Below are positions 14,101 through 23,670 of a stretch of 64,000 nucleotides of DNA, piece by piece. The stretch is from assembly GCA_965644315.1 (NCBI GenBank), contig CBFFRQ010000089.1:806001-870000 (forward strand), written 5' to 3'. The position numbers and the translations under genes are program-made. This DNA is from Caecitellus pseudoparvulus (taxonomy: Eukaryota > Bigyra: Bicosoecida). Below the pieces are notes generated by a model. It had not been told where the DNA came from. It saw only the letters and a program-made list of their open reading frames with translations, and did not search any database. Within the stretch, counting starts at the first letter, position 1. Each line of letters starts with the position of its first letter.

Positions 14101-15225
14101 GTTCGTCCCTGGTCAGGTGCCCTGAACGACTCAAAACGCCCAAAGCGCCAAGGAACCTGTTCACAAGCTCTGCTTGCAAGTTCCCGTGGAACAGCATGTG
14201 CAGCACCCCGTGCGACCGCAGCAGGTCCACAAACCGGGGCACAGTGAGCCAGTGCAAATCGTGCGCGTCGGTTGGTTGCGAGGCTTTCACGCCTTCAGCC
14301 GAGAGTGCGACGCTGGTCAAACTCGCGACGGCTTGCAGTCGCAGGGAGAGCTGCGTCGTGGCCATGCACTGTGCAGCCCACGAGACTTGAAAAGCTGACA
14401 CCATCTCTGTGGCTCGAAAGTACGAACGCGTGAGGATGAGCAAAGGCTGTGTACTCGTAACACAGCTGACGACGTCCTGCCACGAGTACAGCCTCAGGCG
14501 CTCTCGGGCCAGGAGCGTAGCAGCATCCGCGACAGACTGGGTGAGCTCCTCAACTTGTGCACCCAGTGCTTGCTGCAGCAGGCTCTGGGCACCCCTGTTG
14601 TCTACAAGGGACTCAACAGTCGAACACACAGCCTTCAGGCCTTGCTTGGCATCAGCAGGGGAGGGGCAGGACGGCAAGGCCTTCAGCACGGTGGACAACA
14701 CAGGCAGCAGCCGGGACTGCTCCAGTTGCTTCAAGTGCCCAGGGACAGCCTCATAGCCTGAGAGCAGGCTGCCCTGGAGGTGGGAATGTGGCACTGAAAG
14801 TGTCCACGTGCGCTTCAAGAGATCCAGTGCCTGCAGCGTGGCTGCGCCCCAGCAAATGCCTCCTTGTTCGATCCACGCCACTGCTACCCGGGCAACTTGA
14901 CCCAGGCACCGCGCCGCCATCGAGGCCAATTCTGTGGAAAAGTACTGCTCCCGTCTCACTATCGACATGGTATTCTCCCAGCCAAGTTCTAGATACTGCT
15001 GGGTCTCTCCATGGCCAGCAGGGCTGCGAAGAAGGGTGCCAGGCGACATGCACTCAAATGCCGCAGCTTCACACGGCTGGCAGCCTTCCGCACGCACAGG
15101 GTTGCAGCGATCTCCAGGGCAACCAACGCGCGTTCTAAGTCTTGAGGTCTCTCCACTGCCTCCTTGTACTCATTAAACTGCCACGGCTGAGTCGCGGGGG
15201 GGCCGGAAGCCGGCAACTCCGCCAT
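2111..15225 (-). CDS. Giant ubiquitin carboxyl-terminal hydrolase, USP9X/USP24/USP34-like
   Basis: Deubiquitinase of the peptidase C19 family. Two exons: 15225-15098 and 15023-2111, with a 74-nt GTGCGT..TTCGCAG intron. This gives an ATG start (MAELPASGPPATQPW) and 4,346 aa; without the intron the frame has only a GTG start at 15097. The N-terminal half is a long helical (HEAT/ARM-like) array. A ubiquitin-like segment sits at about residues 1040-1130. The catalytic domain starts near residue 1985: Cys box 'GLVNQGATCYQNSLLQQL' (Cys1999), His box 'LGGHYFSYIRE' (His2322), then 'WFCFNDESV' (Asn2372/Asp2373). The triad looks complete. The Cys pairs of the zinc ribbon usual in USP9X/USP34 are replaced (see findings). 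Basic NLS-like clusters occur (AKRQRVS, PPKRARTDE, SKRTREE). The remaining ~1,950 residues are again helical repeats. The whole second exon, nearly 13 kb, is one uninterrupted frame. The family call is firm; the closest human paralogue is not decided. Confidence 0.95.
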
Positions 15226-15462
15226 GCTGCCAGCGTTTCACACCCGCTGTCGCGTGCAAGCGTGGTGCTGGGACAGGAGAGTTTCGAGCGAACTGAGACG
15301 GCACAGCCACAGCCACCATGGCACCAACAGCCAGGCACGAGCCACTTCGCCTTGGGTTTCATGCCTTTCTTTTTGCAGTGTATTTGGATTGCCCCGCTGG
15401 ATGCCGGCTTGCCCTGCACAGGCTTCGGCCTACTTGTTTGCGGAGAGCCTGAGAGGCGGCCT

Positions 15463-17080
15463 TCACGCAATGACACCTTTGGCCTTGCCGACCTCGATGA
15501 ATGCGTCGATAGCCTTGTCCAACTGCTCGCGCGTGTGCCCAGCTGAGATCTGCGTCCTGATGCGGGCCTGGCCCTTGGGCACAACTGGGTACGAGAAGCC
15601 AATGACGTACACGCCCCGCTTCAGCAGCTCGTCAGACATCTCAGTGGCCAGACGAGCGTCACCCAGCATGATTGGCACAATGGGGTGGTCTCTGTGTGCA
15701 CGTAGCGTGGGGCGGTGAGCGGGCCGCGCCAGCAATGTGCAGCAGGGGAGCAACTCACGGTGACCCTGAGATGGTGAAGCCAGCCTCACTCATGCGCTTG
15801 CGGAAGTGATGTGTGGACTCCAGCAGCTTGGCAGGCAGAGAGGAGTCCTCGTTGAGGATGCGGAAGACCTCCAAGCTGGCGCCCACCACCGGCGGCGCGA
15901 GGGTGTTGCTGAACAGGTATGGGCGCGCCTTCTGGCGCAGCACATCGATGACTTCCTGCTTCCCAGTGGTGTAGCCACCTGTGGCACCCCCCAATGCCTT
16001 GCCCAGGGTGGAGTTGATGATGTCGATTTGCCCGTGCAGCCCGAAGTACTCGTCCGTGCCCCGGCCTGTGGGGCCGAAAAACCCCGTCGCGTGGCACTCG
16101 TCAATGAACACACGGGCATCGTACTTCTTGGCCAGCTCGTGAATCTCCCTGTGTCAATGTGAGTGGGGCGCTGCGTGGCACACGCACGGTGGAGGGAGGG
16201 CGTGGGCGGTCGCTGGCACGCACTTGAGAGGGGCCACGTCACCGTCCATGCTGAACACACCGTCCGTGGCGATGAGGCGGGTGCGGCAGTGCTGCGTGGC
16301 CTGCAACTTGGCCTCCAAGTCAGCCATGTCCATGTGGGCGTAGCGGTGGCGCTCGGCCTTGCACAGGCGCACGCCGTCGATGATGCTGGCATGGTTCAGC
16401 GCGTCGGACAGGATGGCGTCCTCTGGACCCAGGATGCCTTCGAACAGCCCTGCGTTCGCGTCGAAGCACGAGGGATACAGGATGGTGTCTTCTGTTCCGT
16501 GGAACTCGGAAATCGCCTTCTCAAGCTCCTTGTGGATGTCCTGGAGCGGGCAAGGTGCGGGGAAGTGCTGCCGTGCCAGGCGGGCTGCGCCAGCATGCCC
16601 AGCCGCGCGGCAGTCGCACCTGTGTGCCGCAGATGAAGCGCACGGAGGACAGGCCGAGTCCATGTGAGTCCAGAGACTTCTGTGCAGTGTGAGGGTGTGC
16701 TGACGATGAATCCCGCAACATTGGCACTGGTGTTGGCGCTCAAGCGTGCTCGGACGCATGTGCAGTGCACCTGAGCAATGACGCACCTTTGCAGCCTCAA
16801 TGAGGCGGGGGTCATCGCACAGCGCCAGGTAGTTGTTGCTGCACATGCACAGGACGTCGTCCTCAGAACCCTGCACGTGTACATTCGGCGCCTGCGCGCT
16901 GGAAATGACGCGCTCAACCTTGAACGTGCCGGCTTCCTTTGCCTCTGCCAGGATGCTGTCAAGGTGTGCCTTCAGCCCATCGGAAGCACCTGCGGTGGCA
17001 GAGATGCCTCGCACACTGCCCATCCAGGCGCTGGTGGACCTGGACAGCACCCTAGAAGCACCGCGTGTGATGGCTGCCAT
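15463..17080 (-). CDS. KBL: 2-amino-3-ketobutyrate CoA ligase (glycine C-acetyltransferase), mitochondrial
   Basis: PLP enzyme that splits 2-amino-3-ketobutyrate with CoA to glycine and acetyl-CoA, the second step of threonine breakdown. Five exons: 17080-16787, 16679-16620, 16540-16224, 16148-15759, 15691-15463, total 429 aa; every junction keeps phase. Exon 2 supplies '[19 protein letters not shown]', exon 3 '[20 protein letters not shown]' and 'DGVFSMDGD', exon 4 '[17 protein letters not shown]' with the PLP lysine at residue 274, exon 5 '[20 protein letters not shown]', all in E. coli Kbl order. The first ~30 residues ([19 protein letters not shown]) are Arg/Ser-rich and look like a mitochondrial presequence, which decides the ATG at 17080. 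Stop is 237 bp upstream of the ubiquitin hydrolase start on the same strand. Confidence 0.95.
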
Positions 17081-17398
17081 TGCTTGAGCGTCGGCGTGGT
17101 CTGGTTCTGGCTGCCGTGGCTGGCTGGTTTGGCCTCGTCTCTTGCCAAACTTCAGACAAATCACGCGATCGTGGAGGGATGGCTGGTGGTTGGAGGTTGT
17201 GTGGATTGTGTTTAGCGATTGATTCGTAGTATCCTATACGCAATACCTGAATCCCGCTGCAAATGGGGCGAAAAAGACAGCGGGATTCTGGGACGGGGGT
17301 GATAGAAGAAATCCCTAGCGTGTGGAGCGGATGTAGTGAATTCAAGCTGGCCAACGCATCATGACTGTGAAAGCACAGCTTCCGGCCCCCGGCAGCCG
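17081..17398. other. Intergenic, KBL 5' / JMJD8-like 3' side
   Basis: 318 bp between the KBL start and the JMJD8-like stop, both on the minus strand. It must hold the KBL promoter and the JMJD8-like 3' UTR. No coding signal seen. It contains one clear inverted repeat (listed separately). Confidence 0.6.
17249..17288. repeat. 11-bp perfect inverted repeat, possible hairpin
   Basis: GAATCCCGCTG at 17249-17259 is repeated as its reverse complement CAGCGGGATTC at 17278-17288, with an 18-nt A/G-rich spacer. It lies 110 bp past the JMJD8-like stop (3' UTR) and 169 bp upstream of the KBL start, so it could act in 3'-end formation or in KBL control. Function is inference. Confidence 0.6.
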
Positions 17399-18745
17399 TT
17401 AGAGCTCGTCTAGGTGCGCTGGCTCCCGTGTGAACGTGGACACAAAGGCGTTGAAGGGCTGCACGTTCAGCGTGGCGTGCCACCAATGCCCCGGCACGTA
17501 CAGGCCTTGCTCCGGCCCCAAAGTGCAGCTCTGCACTAGGTTCACCTGACAGGCTGCAGGAGACGCCTCATTGACTTCGCTTGCCAGCTTCTTTGCCTGC
17601 TCAGCACAAGCACCGGTGCCGCGGGCCAGGCAACGCAGCAGCCCGTCAAGTGCAGCTGGTGTGGGTCGGGGGTCACCGACCCCACCGGCGTGCCAAGCTG
17701 CGACGCCCTCCAGCAGCGCAGCCTGCAACTCTGGGCCCCCCAGAACATCACTGAGCTGTGCCCACTTCCAGTCCACCGTCACTGAGCGCGCGGGGCTCCC
17801 GCCGCACGAGCAGGTGCTCCGGAATGTGCTGGGGCAGGCGGACACTGGATGCGAAACTTCGTGCACTGGTGCTGCACACGCATGGGCTGCCTGACACATG
17901 GCAGTGGCCGCGGCCTCCTCTGCCGCCACAGATGCCCAGGCAGCACCCTGCGCCGGGGACCAGGTGACGAGCAGCCCATCCCGCTCAACACCGGCCCCGA
18001 GGCCGCCACCCTCCTCACACGCAGCAGTCTCTGGCACCAGCACTGGGATGCTCACCGCAGCGTCGTGTTTCAGGACCCACTGCAGGTGGTGCTGCGCAGG
18101 GTCGAAGCAGGGCGGGGAGTTCCCCGCCGAAGGAGGAGACACGAACCATCGCTTGCGACCGTGGAGGTTGTGTGCCACTGCCGGGCCGTGTGTGTGGAAG
18201 CCGACACCCGACCAGCCCCCCCCCACGCCCAGGGCCGCCAACGGTTCATGGTCAGGCGGCACAAAGGGAAGGCTGTACTGAGCGCCCTCCAGGATTTGTG
18301 CGAAGGCACCCGTGTACGTGTCCCCAAACAGATACCAGGTGTCAGTGGCCAGACGATCTGGCGTGACTGGGTCCATGTCACGCCCCGTCAAGTACGCACC
18401 CAGCGTGCTCTGCCGCTTGCCATGGCTGTAGCTGTTGGCACTCGCAAGGGTCACGGGCGCAGCACCAGCCGCCGCGAGCAGTGCAGAGCGGGACGTCGCG
18501 TTGGCGGCCCGTGCCAGCGTAGGCTGCATCGCTGCAGGGAGGGGGAAGCTGTGTGGCGCTGCAGGCGGGCTGGCAGCTAGAGCAGGGGGGTGCAGGGCGG
18601 CTGGTATGGTGCAGTGATTGGCAAGCAGGGCCAGAGGCAGGGACACGCTGGCTTGCGCGGTACTGGCCGGTGCAGCCACTACCACAGCGGCTGTGGAGAG
18701 CATGAAAGCTCCCCACGCGCCCTGCCACCTGCTTGCGCGGTCCAT
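17399..18745 (-). CDS. JMJD8-like JmjC/cupin protein of the ER lumen
   Basis: 448 aa. The ATG at 18745 is chosen because it starts a typical signal peptide (MDRASRWQGAWGAF followed by an Ala/Val-rich core and an A-x-A site); the same frame runs further upstream but without signal-like sequence. The cupin core is 'GVGFHTHGPAVAH' (His184, His186) followed by 'GRKRWFVSPP' and 'YVPGHWWHATLN' (His423) and 'STFTRE'. These blocks match JMJD8 rather than nuclear histone demethylases. The usual HxD/E iron motif reads H-T-H, so metal chemistry may be lost or changed. An Ala/Cys-rich insert of roughly 150 residues separates the two halves. The protein ends HLDEL, a KDEL-type retrieval signal, which agrees with an ER-lumen location. 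Divergent from COG2. Confidence 0.72.
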   Translation of the reverse strand: MDRASRWQGAWGAFMLSTAAVVVAAPASTAQASVSLPLALLANHCTIPAALHPPALAASPPAAPHSFPLPAAMQPTLARAANATSRSALLAAAGAAPVTLASANSYSHGKRQSTLGAYLTGRDMDPVTPDRLATDTWYLFGDTYTGAFAQILEGAQYSLPFVPPDHEPLAALGVGGGWSGVGFHTHGPAVAHNLHGRKRWFVSPPSAGNSPPCFDPAQHHLQWVLKHDAAVSIPVLVPETAACEEGGGLGAGVERDGLLVTWSPAQGAAWASVAAEEAAATAMCQAAHACAAPVHEVSHPVSACPSTFRSTCSCGGSPARSVTVDWKWAQLSDVLGGPELQAALLEGVAAWHAGGVGDPRPTPAALDGLLRCLARGTGACAEQAKKLASEVNEASPAACQVNLVQSCTLGPEQGLYVPGHWWHATLNVQPFNAFVSTFTREPAHLDEL

Positions 18746-18970
18746 ATCACGCGCAATTGGGGCCTCCCGCACCAAGCGATGGCAGAGCCAGTGGCGCTCT
18801 CTCTGGCGACTGATTCGGCGCTGCAAATCACGGCCTACCAACAAAACTTGTGCTTTCGACAAAAATGAATTATATGCAACACCTGGGGCGGGTATCAGTG
18901 CCATCGAAGGGTGTCTGCTCGCGCTGTGGGCCCCCGTGTTGAGGGGGACGGCTGCGGAAATCGATGCCAC
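18746..18970. promoter_or_regulatory. Shared divergent promoter region, JMJD8-like / COG2
   Basis: 225 bp between two divergently read start codons, so it must carry both promoters or they must overlap the genes. The middle holds an AT-richer stretch near 18850-18880 (GAATTATATGC) in an otherwise GC-rich neighbourhood. No defined motif can be assigned. Confidence 0.45.
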
Positions 18971-21199
18971 ATGGAGGGCGAAGCGTCGGCTCTGCGTGCC
19001 GCATTTGGCGACGTGGAGTATGATAAGGACGCCTTCATCGCACAGCAGCTAGAGAAGAAGTCTCTCGCTGACTTCCAATCGGAACTTCTGTCGTTCATCA
19101 GCTCCCAGCGGGCGTCTGTGAGTGGCGAGACCGACGCCCCACCGCTCGCACGGCGTCCACGCTCACCTGCCTCTCTCCGGACTTGCCAGCTGGTCGAGGC
19201 CGTACACAGTGACATTGACCAAGTGATTGAGCTGTCTTCCCGGGTGGATGTCGTGGCACAGCAGCGGGAAACACTACAAGGCCCAGTGGCGGCTGCCGCG
19301 GCTCAGTTGGAGACCCTGAAGGCGGCGGCGGCGGCACGCGCAACGCACCAGCAAGCACTGGGCGCCCTGAAGCAGGGCCTGCGAGCGTGCTGTGCGGGGA
19401 TAGAGGGCTTGGTGCATGTGGAGGAGCAGTTGGGCGTGGCGGAGGCCGCGATGGAGGGCGCCACCACTGCCTCAAACCCGCCGCTGCGAGGCTGCCTGGC
19501 CCTCGAGTCCGCTCACAGAGCGCTGCGTGATGCTGAGGCGGCTGCTCCGTGCCTGGCACGAGCTCCTGTGCTGCTGCAGCTGAGGAAGCGGTGGGCGACT
19601 GCTGTGCAGCGCGTACAGGCAGTGTTGGTGCCACAGGCGGAGGGGGTGTTGCCGGGCGCGGCGCAGGGTGATGCGGCAGGCGCCATGCAGGCACAGCTGC
19701 TCATGCGTTGCTTTGCAGCGACAGGGAGCATGGAGGCATGGACGGGCGTCATGCAGAGGTGCGTGTCTGACGCCGCCCTGCGTCGTTCTGTGCTGCAGCA
19801 GCGGTGGGCAGAGCACGCCAGCCCACAGGACGTGTGCGGCGTTTGGGAGGCGGTGCGCTCCGACGTGACGGCCCTCACGCGAGACTGCCTCAGCCCAGTG
19901 ATGGAGGCGTCCCTGGCCCTGGGGCAGCCGTGGCAGGGGGTGCACTGCGTGGTCACTGCGCCGCTGGGAGAGCTCGTTGCCGAGCAAGTGCCCGGCACTT
20001 GGCTCCGCCCGACCAACAGCGCACTGTTCGCCGCTGGAGCCGCTGGCGCGGCGGCGCTGGGCCATACCCTGCGTACCCTGAACACGGAGGTGTGTGGGGG
20101 CGCGGAAGCCGACTCGGCCGTGGAGCTGCTGGTGCAGCCTTGGGCAGAGTCAGGGCCGGTGTGGGCGGAGGTGGTGGTGGCAGAGGTGGAGTCCGCTCTG
20201 CGCACGGCTGTGTCGCACGGAGGTGGACCCTTGCCGGAACCTGGCTGGCTGGCGGGCATTTCCCCTGCTCTGCATGCACCGGCGGCGCTGGAAGTTGTGT
20301 TTGCAGCTGCGCAGTGGCCAGCTGATCAAGGCGGGCTGCTGCAAAGCTGGCGGCACAGCGTGCGAAACACTGCCGCTGCAGCCTGCATCATGCCTGCAGC
20401 ATCCCCTGTGTGCGTACAAGGTGCGCTGCAGTTGACGACAGTCTTTGTGGAGCTGGTGCTGGAGTCTTGCAACGCTGCGTCTGGCGAGGGCGCTGTGGCT
20501 GCTGTGCTGGAAGCTGGTGCCACGCTAGCAGCGCTGCAGGAAGCGTTGCCTGGAATACGCGCAGTGTTCGAAGTAGCAGCTAGCGCCTGCGAGCCCCCTG
20601 TGTCTGGCAGCGTCGAGCCAAGTGCCTGGGAGAAGGGTGTTGCGACTTGTCAAGGCGCGTTGCAGGCAGCTGCGCTGTCCGCCGCCACTGGCTGTGCAGC
20701 GCAGGTGGGGCACCGCATGGGGGCCAGCATGGGCGCTCTGAAGCAGCATGTTGATGCGCTGCGCGCCGCTGCTGCTGTTGCACCCATGCCGCTCGTGCCA
20801 GAGGCGCTGGCCCGAGCGGCCGCTGAGCTCGGGCAGCTGTGTGCCGCGTTCGGGGGCTGGCTGCCTACCAGTCCGCCTGACTTGCTGCGGGCGGCGGCTG
20901 ACGCGTGGGGAGAAGAAGTGATGGATGTGTGCAGGAGTGCCTTGCGCTCGTGCACTGTCACAGACGGCGGGTTGGCGTGGTTGACTCAGGAGGGGGAGGC
21001 AGAGAGTGAGAGTGGCGGCGAGGGGGCGGGTGGCAGCACACATGTGCGTCGTGTGCAGAGTGCGCTGGCAGCTGACATTGACGCCTGCGTGCAGGCCATT
21101 GCACGCGCATGTGGCCTGGAGCCGCAGGCAGTGTGGGCCACACCGGCCATGCAGCGTTTGCAAGGCGTGTTGGCCGAAACACCCGCAGCGCAAGGCTGA
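18971..21199 (+). CDS. COG2: Conserved oligomeric Golgi complex subunit 2
   Basis: Subunit of the COG tethering complex that supports retrograde traffic in the Golgi. ATG at 18971 (MEGEASALRAAFGDVEYD) is the first ATG in a good context; exons 18971-19117 and 19190-21199 give 718 aa. The 72-nt intron (GTGAGT..TTGCCAG) is a multiple of three without a stop, so it can be misread as coding. Spliced, the N-terminus reads 'YDKDAFIAQQLEKKSLADFQ', then 'ELLSFISSQRAS' joined to 'LVEAVHSDIDQVIELSSRVD', matching the COG2 N-terminal block (FxxDxF..L..ELxxxL, then V(E/D)LIxxDxxDFxxLSxxL). The rest is Ala-rich helix. An acidic Gly/Ser loop (ESESGGEGAGG) lies near the C-terminus. The stop is only 80 bp from the Nudix start. 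Confidence 0.77.
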   Translation: MEGEASALRAAFGDVEYDKDAFIAQQLEKKSLADFQSELLSFISSQRASVSGETDAPPLARRPRSPASLRTCQLVEAVHSDIDQVIELSSRVDVVAQQRETLQGPVAAAAAQLETLKAAAAARATHQQALGALKQGLRACCAGIEGLVHVEEQLGVAEAAMEGATTASNPPLRGCLALESAHRALRDAEAAAPCLARAPVLLQLRKRWATAVQRVQAVLVPQAEGVLPGAAQGDAAGAMQAQLLMRCFAATGSMEAWTGVMQRCVSDAALRRSVLQQRWAEHASPQDVCGVWEAVRSDVTALTRDCLSPVMEASLALGQPWQGVHCVVTAPLGELVAEQVPGTWLRPTNSALFAAGAAGAAALGHTLRTLNTEVCGGAEADSAVELLVQPWAESGPVWAEVVVAEVESALRTAVSHGGGPLPEPGWLAGISPALHAPAALEVVFAAAQWPADQGGLLQSWRHSVRNTAAAACIMPAASPVCVQGALQLTTVFVELVLESCNAASGEGAVAAVLEAGATLAALQEALPGIRAVFEVAASACEPPVSGSVEPSAWEKGVATCQGALQAAALSAATGCAAQVGHRMGASMGALKQHVDALRAAAAVAPMPLVPEALARAAAELGQLCAAFGGWLPTSPPDLLRAAADAWGEEVMDVCRSALRSCTVTDGGLAWLTQEGEAESESGGEGAGGSTHVRRVQSALAADIDACVQAIARACGLEPQAVWATPAMQRLQGVLAETPAAQG

Positions 21200-21279
21200 A
21201 ACGGCCCTTGCCGCAGGGGGCAGCGCAAATGCAAAATACAAATCTGGATTCCAAGCCTTCAGTAAGAGAAAGCACGTCC

Positions 21280-22159
21280 ATGCAGCCTCCCAACGTGCTC
21301 ATGCTCCGGCACGTGGCGCAGCGCGTCGGCAGTGCGGTCGGGCAAGCACACCGCTCAGGAAGCGCGCAGTGCAGCATGGCGGCTGTCTCGACAGCTGGCT
21401 ACACGTACAAGTGGCCACGGCCAGCGGTGACGGTGGACACCCTCATCTTCAATGTGCACGGGGAGACGAAGGACCTGCGCATTCTCCTCATTGAACGTGG
21501 TGGTGGGTGTGCAGACTGGCGTTTCAGTCCAGCTTCGCGAGTGAAACTCCACCCTGGTTCCCGCCCTGCTCTGCCTGCTCAGGGGAGCCATTCAAAGGAA
21601 GCTGGGCTCTCCCAGGGGGATTCGTTGACCAGGTACGTGTCAGGCAGTCGCGTGGGCGTATCTGCCGCTTCCCGCCACTGCTGTCCCCGCCTGCGCCCCG
21701 CCAGGATGAGGACTTGGATGTCGCTGCCGCTCGAGAGTTGGAGGAGGAGACCAGCACGACGGGCCTGCCCCTGGTGCAGTTCGGGGCGTTTGGCAAGCCA
21801 GGCCGAGATCCCCGCGGGCACACCGTCACGGTGGCGTACTACGCATTCCTCCCCGACGCCGCGCTGGGCGGCGTCAAGGCCGGAGACGACGCCAAAACCA
21901 CAGCATGGCTGTCTGCGAAGGACGTGGCATCATCCAGTTTTGCCTTTGATCACGCAGATGTCATCGCTGCCGGCGCGGCGCGGGTGCAAGCTGTGCGTGG
22001 CGCACGCTGCCCACACCGCCCCTGCTACACGCACAACTCTCAAACCCCGCTTCACAGGACCTCGCGCTGGGCAAGGTGGACAAGCCCTCCTCGCCCGATC
22101 TTGCTGCAGCCCTGGAGGAGGGCTTGGCTGCCATCCTGAAGGGCGGGCAGTCCAAGTGA
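21280..22159 (+). CDS. Nudix hydrolase, ADP-ribose pyrophosphatase-like
   Basis: Hydrolase of nucleoside diphosphates linked to another group; the fold resembles ADP-ribose/NAD-related Nudix enzymes. Four exons: 21280-21502, 21583-21632, 21705-21992, 22058-22159, total 220 aa. The Nudix box is assembled across an intron: exon 2 gives 'GSWALPGGFVDQ', exon 3 'DEDLDVAAARELEEETST', i.e. G-x5-E-x7-RELEEE, with the usual Gly after it replaced by Ser. Upstream is 'YKWPRPAVTVDTLIF' and downstream 'DPRGHTVTVAYYAFLP', both typical of this subfamily. The first ~30 residues are His/Arg/Ser-rich and may target an organelle; a second ATG at 21376 (MAAVSTAGYTYKW) would give a cytosolic form. Substrate cannot be read from the sequence. 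Confidence 0.87.
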
Positions 22160-22639
22160 TGGCTGCTGCGTTGCTTCGTGGCGATGCTACACGCTAGTGC
22201 AGGAGCTGTCTGTAAGGCAGCGCCGATCTCACTTGAATGAATAAGACATGTATTACGATGCTTGCATGCGGCTTTGTCTGTACACTTGTGTGACGTGCTG
22301 GCACACACTATGCCTTTCGCACCATGCACGCAGTGCACTTGAGCAGGCGAAACGCTAGCAGCCAGTGCAGCGCGGCACAATCCTTGTCTTCGAAGTCGAG
22401 AGGCGCGACAGAATGCCGACACATAAAGTACGACCAGTAGGTAGACGCCTGTCTCGGAATCTTCGCGCCGCGGATGGCGTACCTGCTCTTGAGTGCTTCA
22501 GAATCGTCGGCTGCCGTTTCGCCGCGAGGGAGACCCCGCATCCCGTGGCACTGCTGCCGCTGATTTCCCCCCCAGCACGTTTGTGAGACGAGCTGCTTGC
22601 ACACACACATACTATTTTTATTGCCATAGCCTGCCTGTC
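22160..22639. other. Intergenic, 480 bp; one unconvincing minus-strand frame
   Basis: The left part after the Nudix stop contains AATGAATAAGAC, a possible 3'-end signal. On the minus strand 22308-22500 can be read as about 60 codons (contains STYWSYFMCRHSVAPL) ending in a stop, with middling G/C at codon third positions and no family I recognise. No tRNA or repeat seen. Confidence 0.4.
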
Positions 22640-23197
22640 ATGCATGCGGCTCGGCTTCGCATGACAGTTGCTGCGGCGCGGGGTGAGGGTGAGGGTGAGC
22701 TAGGCGGCACACGCCCCGCAGCACAAGACACCCACCGCGACACCAGCCTCGGCAGCTGGGGTCAAGGAGGAACTGCCTCTCACGCAACACTACCTGATGT
22801 CTCCACATCCCCCCCTACTGACGCCGCCCCGGCCTACAGTGCGCTTTCTCCCTCCGCACCTCACGGCGCCGTCACGTCTGCCCTCGGCGCCCAGGCGTAC
22901 GTTGGGACGGGGCAAGACATTCCCCGCCTGCAGGCCCTGCCCAGGGCCTGTGCCTCGGCGCCCTCTGGAGGCGTCAGCGCGGCGCTGGGCCCTGCGCCGC
23001 TGTCGCCGCCGCGTGCTGCCACTGCCAGCGCGGCAGCGAGTGTCGGCGCGAAACGCAGCGACAGCGAGGCAGAACTGCAGCGCATGCGTGCGAGCTTGAA
23101 GGAGCAGCTGGCACGCATGAAGGCTGAACTGGCCAGTAGCATTGAGCACCAGCAGGCTCAGCTGCAGGCCCTCACAGGGGGCGGCAAGCTAGGCTAG
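22640..23197 (+). CDS. Hypothetical 185-aa protein with C-terminal coiled coil
   Basis: ATG at 22640 (MHAARLRMTVAAARGEGEG). The first ~130 residues are Ala/Pro/Ser/Thr-rich and probably disordered. The end is a charged helix with heptad-like spacing, 'DSEAELQRMRASLKEQLARM' then 'KAELASSIEHQQAQLQAL', finishing with GGGKLG. The start includes three copies of GGGTGA (22681-22698), read as G-E-G-E-G-E. No family recognised. The coiled-coil end argues for a real gene; the start and any upstream exon are uncertain. Confidence 0.5.
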   Translation: MHAARLRMTVAAARGEGEGELGGTRPAAQDTHRDTSLGSWGQGGTASHATLPDVSTSPPTDAAPAYSALSPSAPHGAVTSALGAQAYVGTGQDIPRLQALPRACASAPSGGVSAALGPAPLSPPRAATASAAASVGAKRSDSEAELQRMRASLKEQLARMKAELASSIEHQQAQLQALTGGGKLG

Positions 23198-23670
23198 ACT
23201 GGCTCTGGCCCACACCGGCTGGAATGTGCAATGCAATGTTGCGTCAGAGGAGGGGAGGGCTTTGGAAATGCATGGTTGAACAGCGTGGTAGTGTTGCGCA
23301 TTGCACTCGGGCGCGCAGGACTTGACGGCTGCAGAGTTGCAGCGTTGCCGAGCGCGAGGCTCGGGCCCGCAGCGCCAGCGAGAAGAAACGCTGGAACCCA
23401 CAGCCAATGCCTTCTCCGCACAATGCGGTGCTGGCCAAAGTCAAGGCAGCAGTGGGGGTGCTGTGCGTCAGATGTACACGTTTTCCCGCAGCACAGGACT
23501 TGGTTGTCTCGATTGCGACCCTGCATCGTTTGTCGTCGCTTGGGCACTGCAGGCGTTTCACAGCGAAACGGCATTGTCTGCGCGTCAGCTCTGCTGGCGT
23601 TCGTGCGCGGCCTTTGAAGACCACCCTTCTGTGATCCGGGAAGCTAGACCAAATAGAGGCGCACCTCTGC
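23198..23670. other. Intergenic, 473 bp upstream of the TOG-array gene
   Basis: No convincing coding frame on either strand; long open frames here are continuations of shadow frames. It should carry the promoter of the downstream TOG-array gene. No repeat or RNA gene seen. Confidence 0.45.

Noticed and set aside
22308-22500. Minus-strand ~60-codon frame containing STYWSYFMCRHS
   Set aside because: The composition is protein-like, but there is no clear start, no recognised family, and only middling third-position GC. Kept as a note under the intergenic entry.
22681-22698. Three copies of GGGTGA, telomere-like
   Set aside because: Only three units, inside a putative coding frame in the middle of a gene-rich region; not telomeric.
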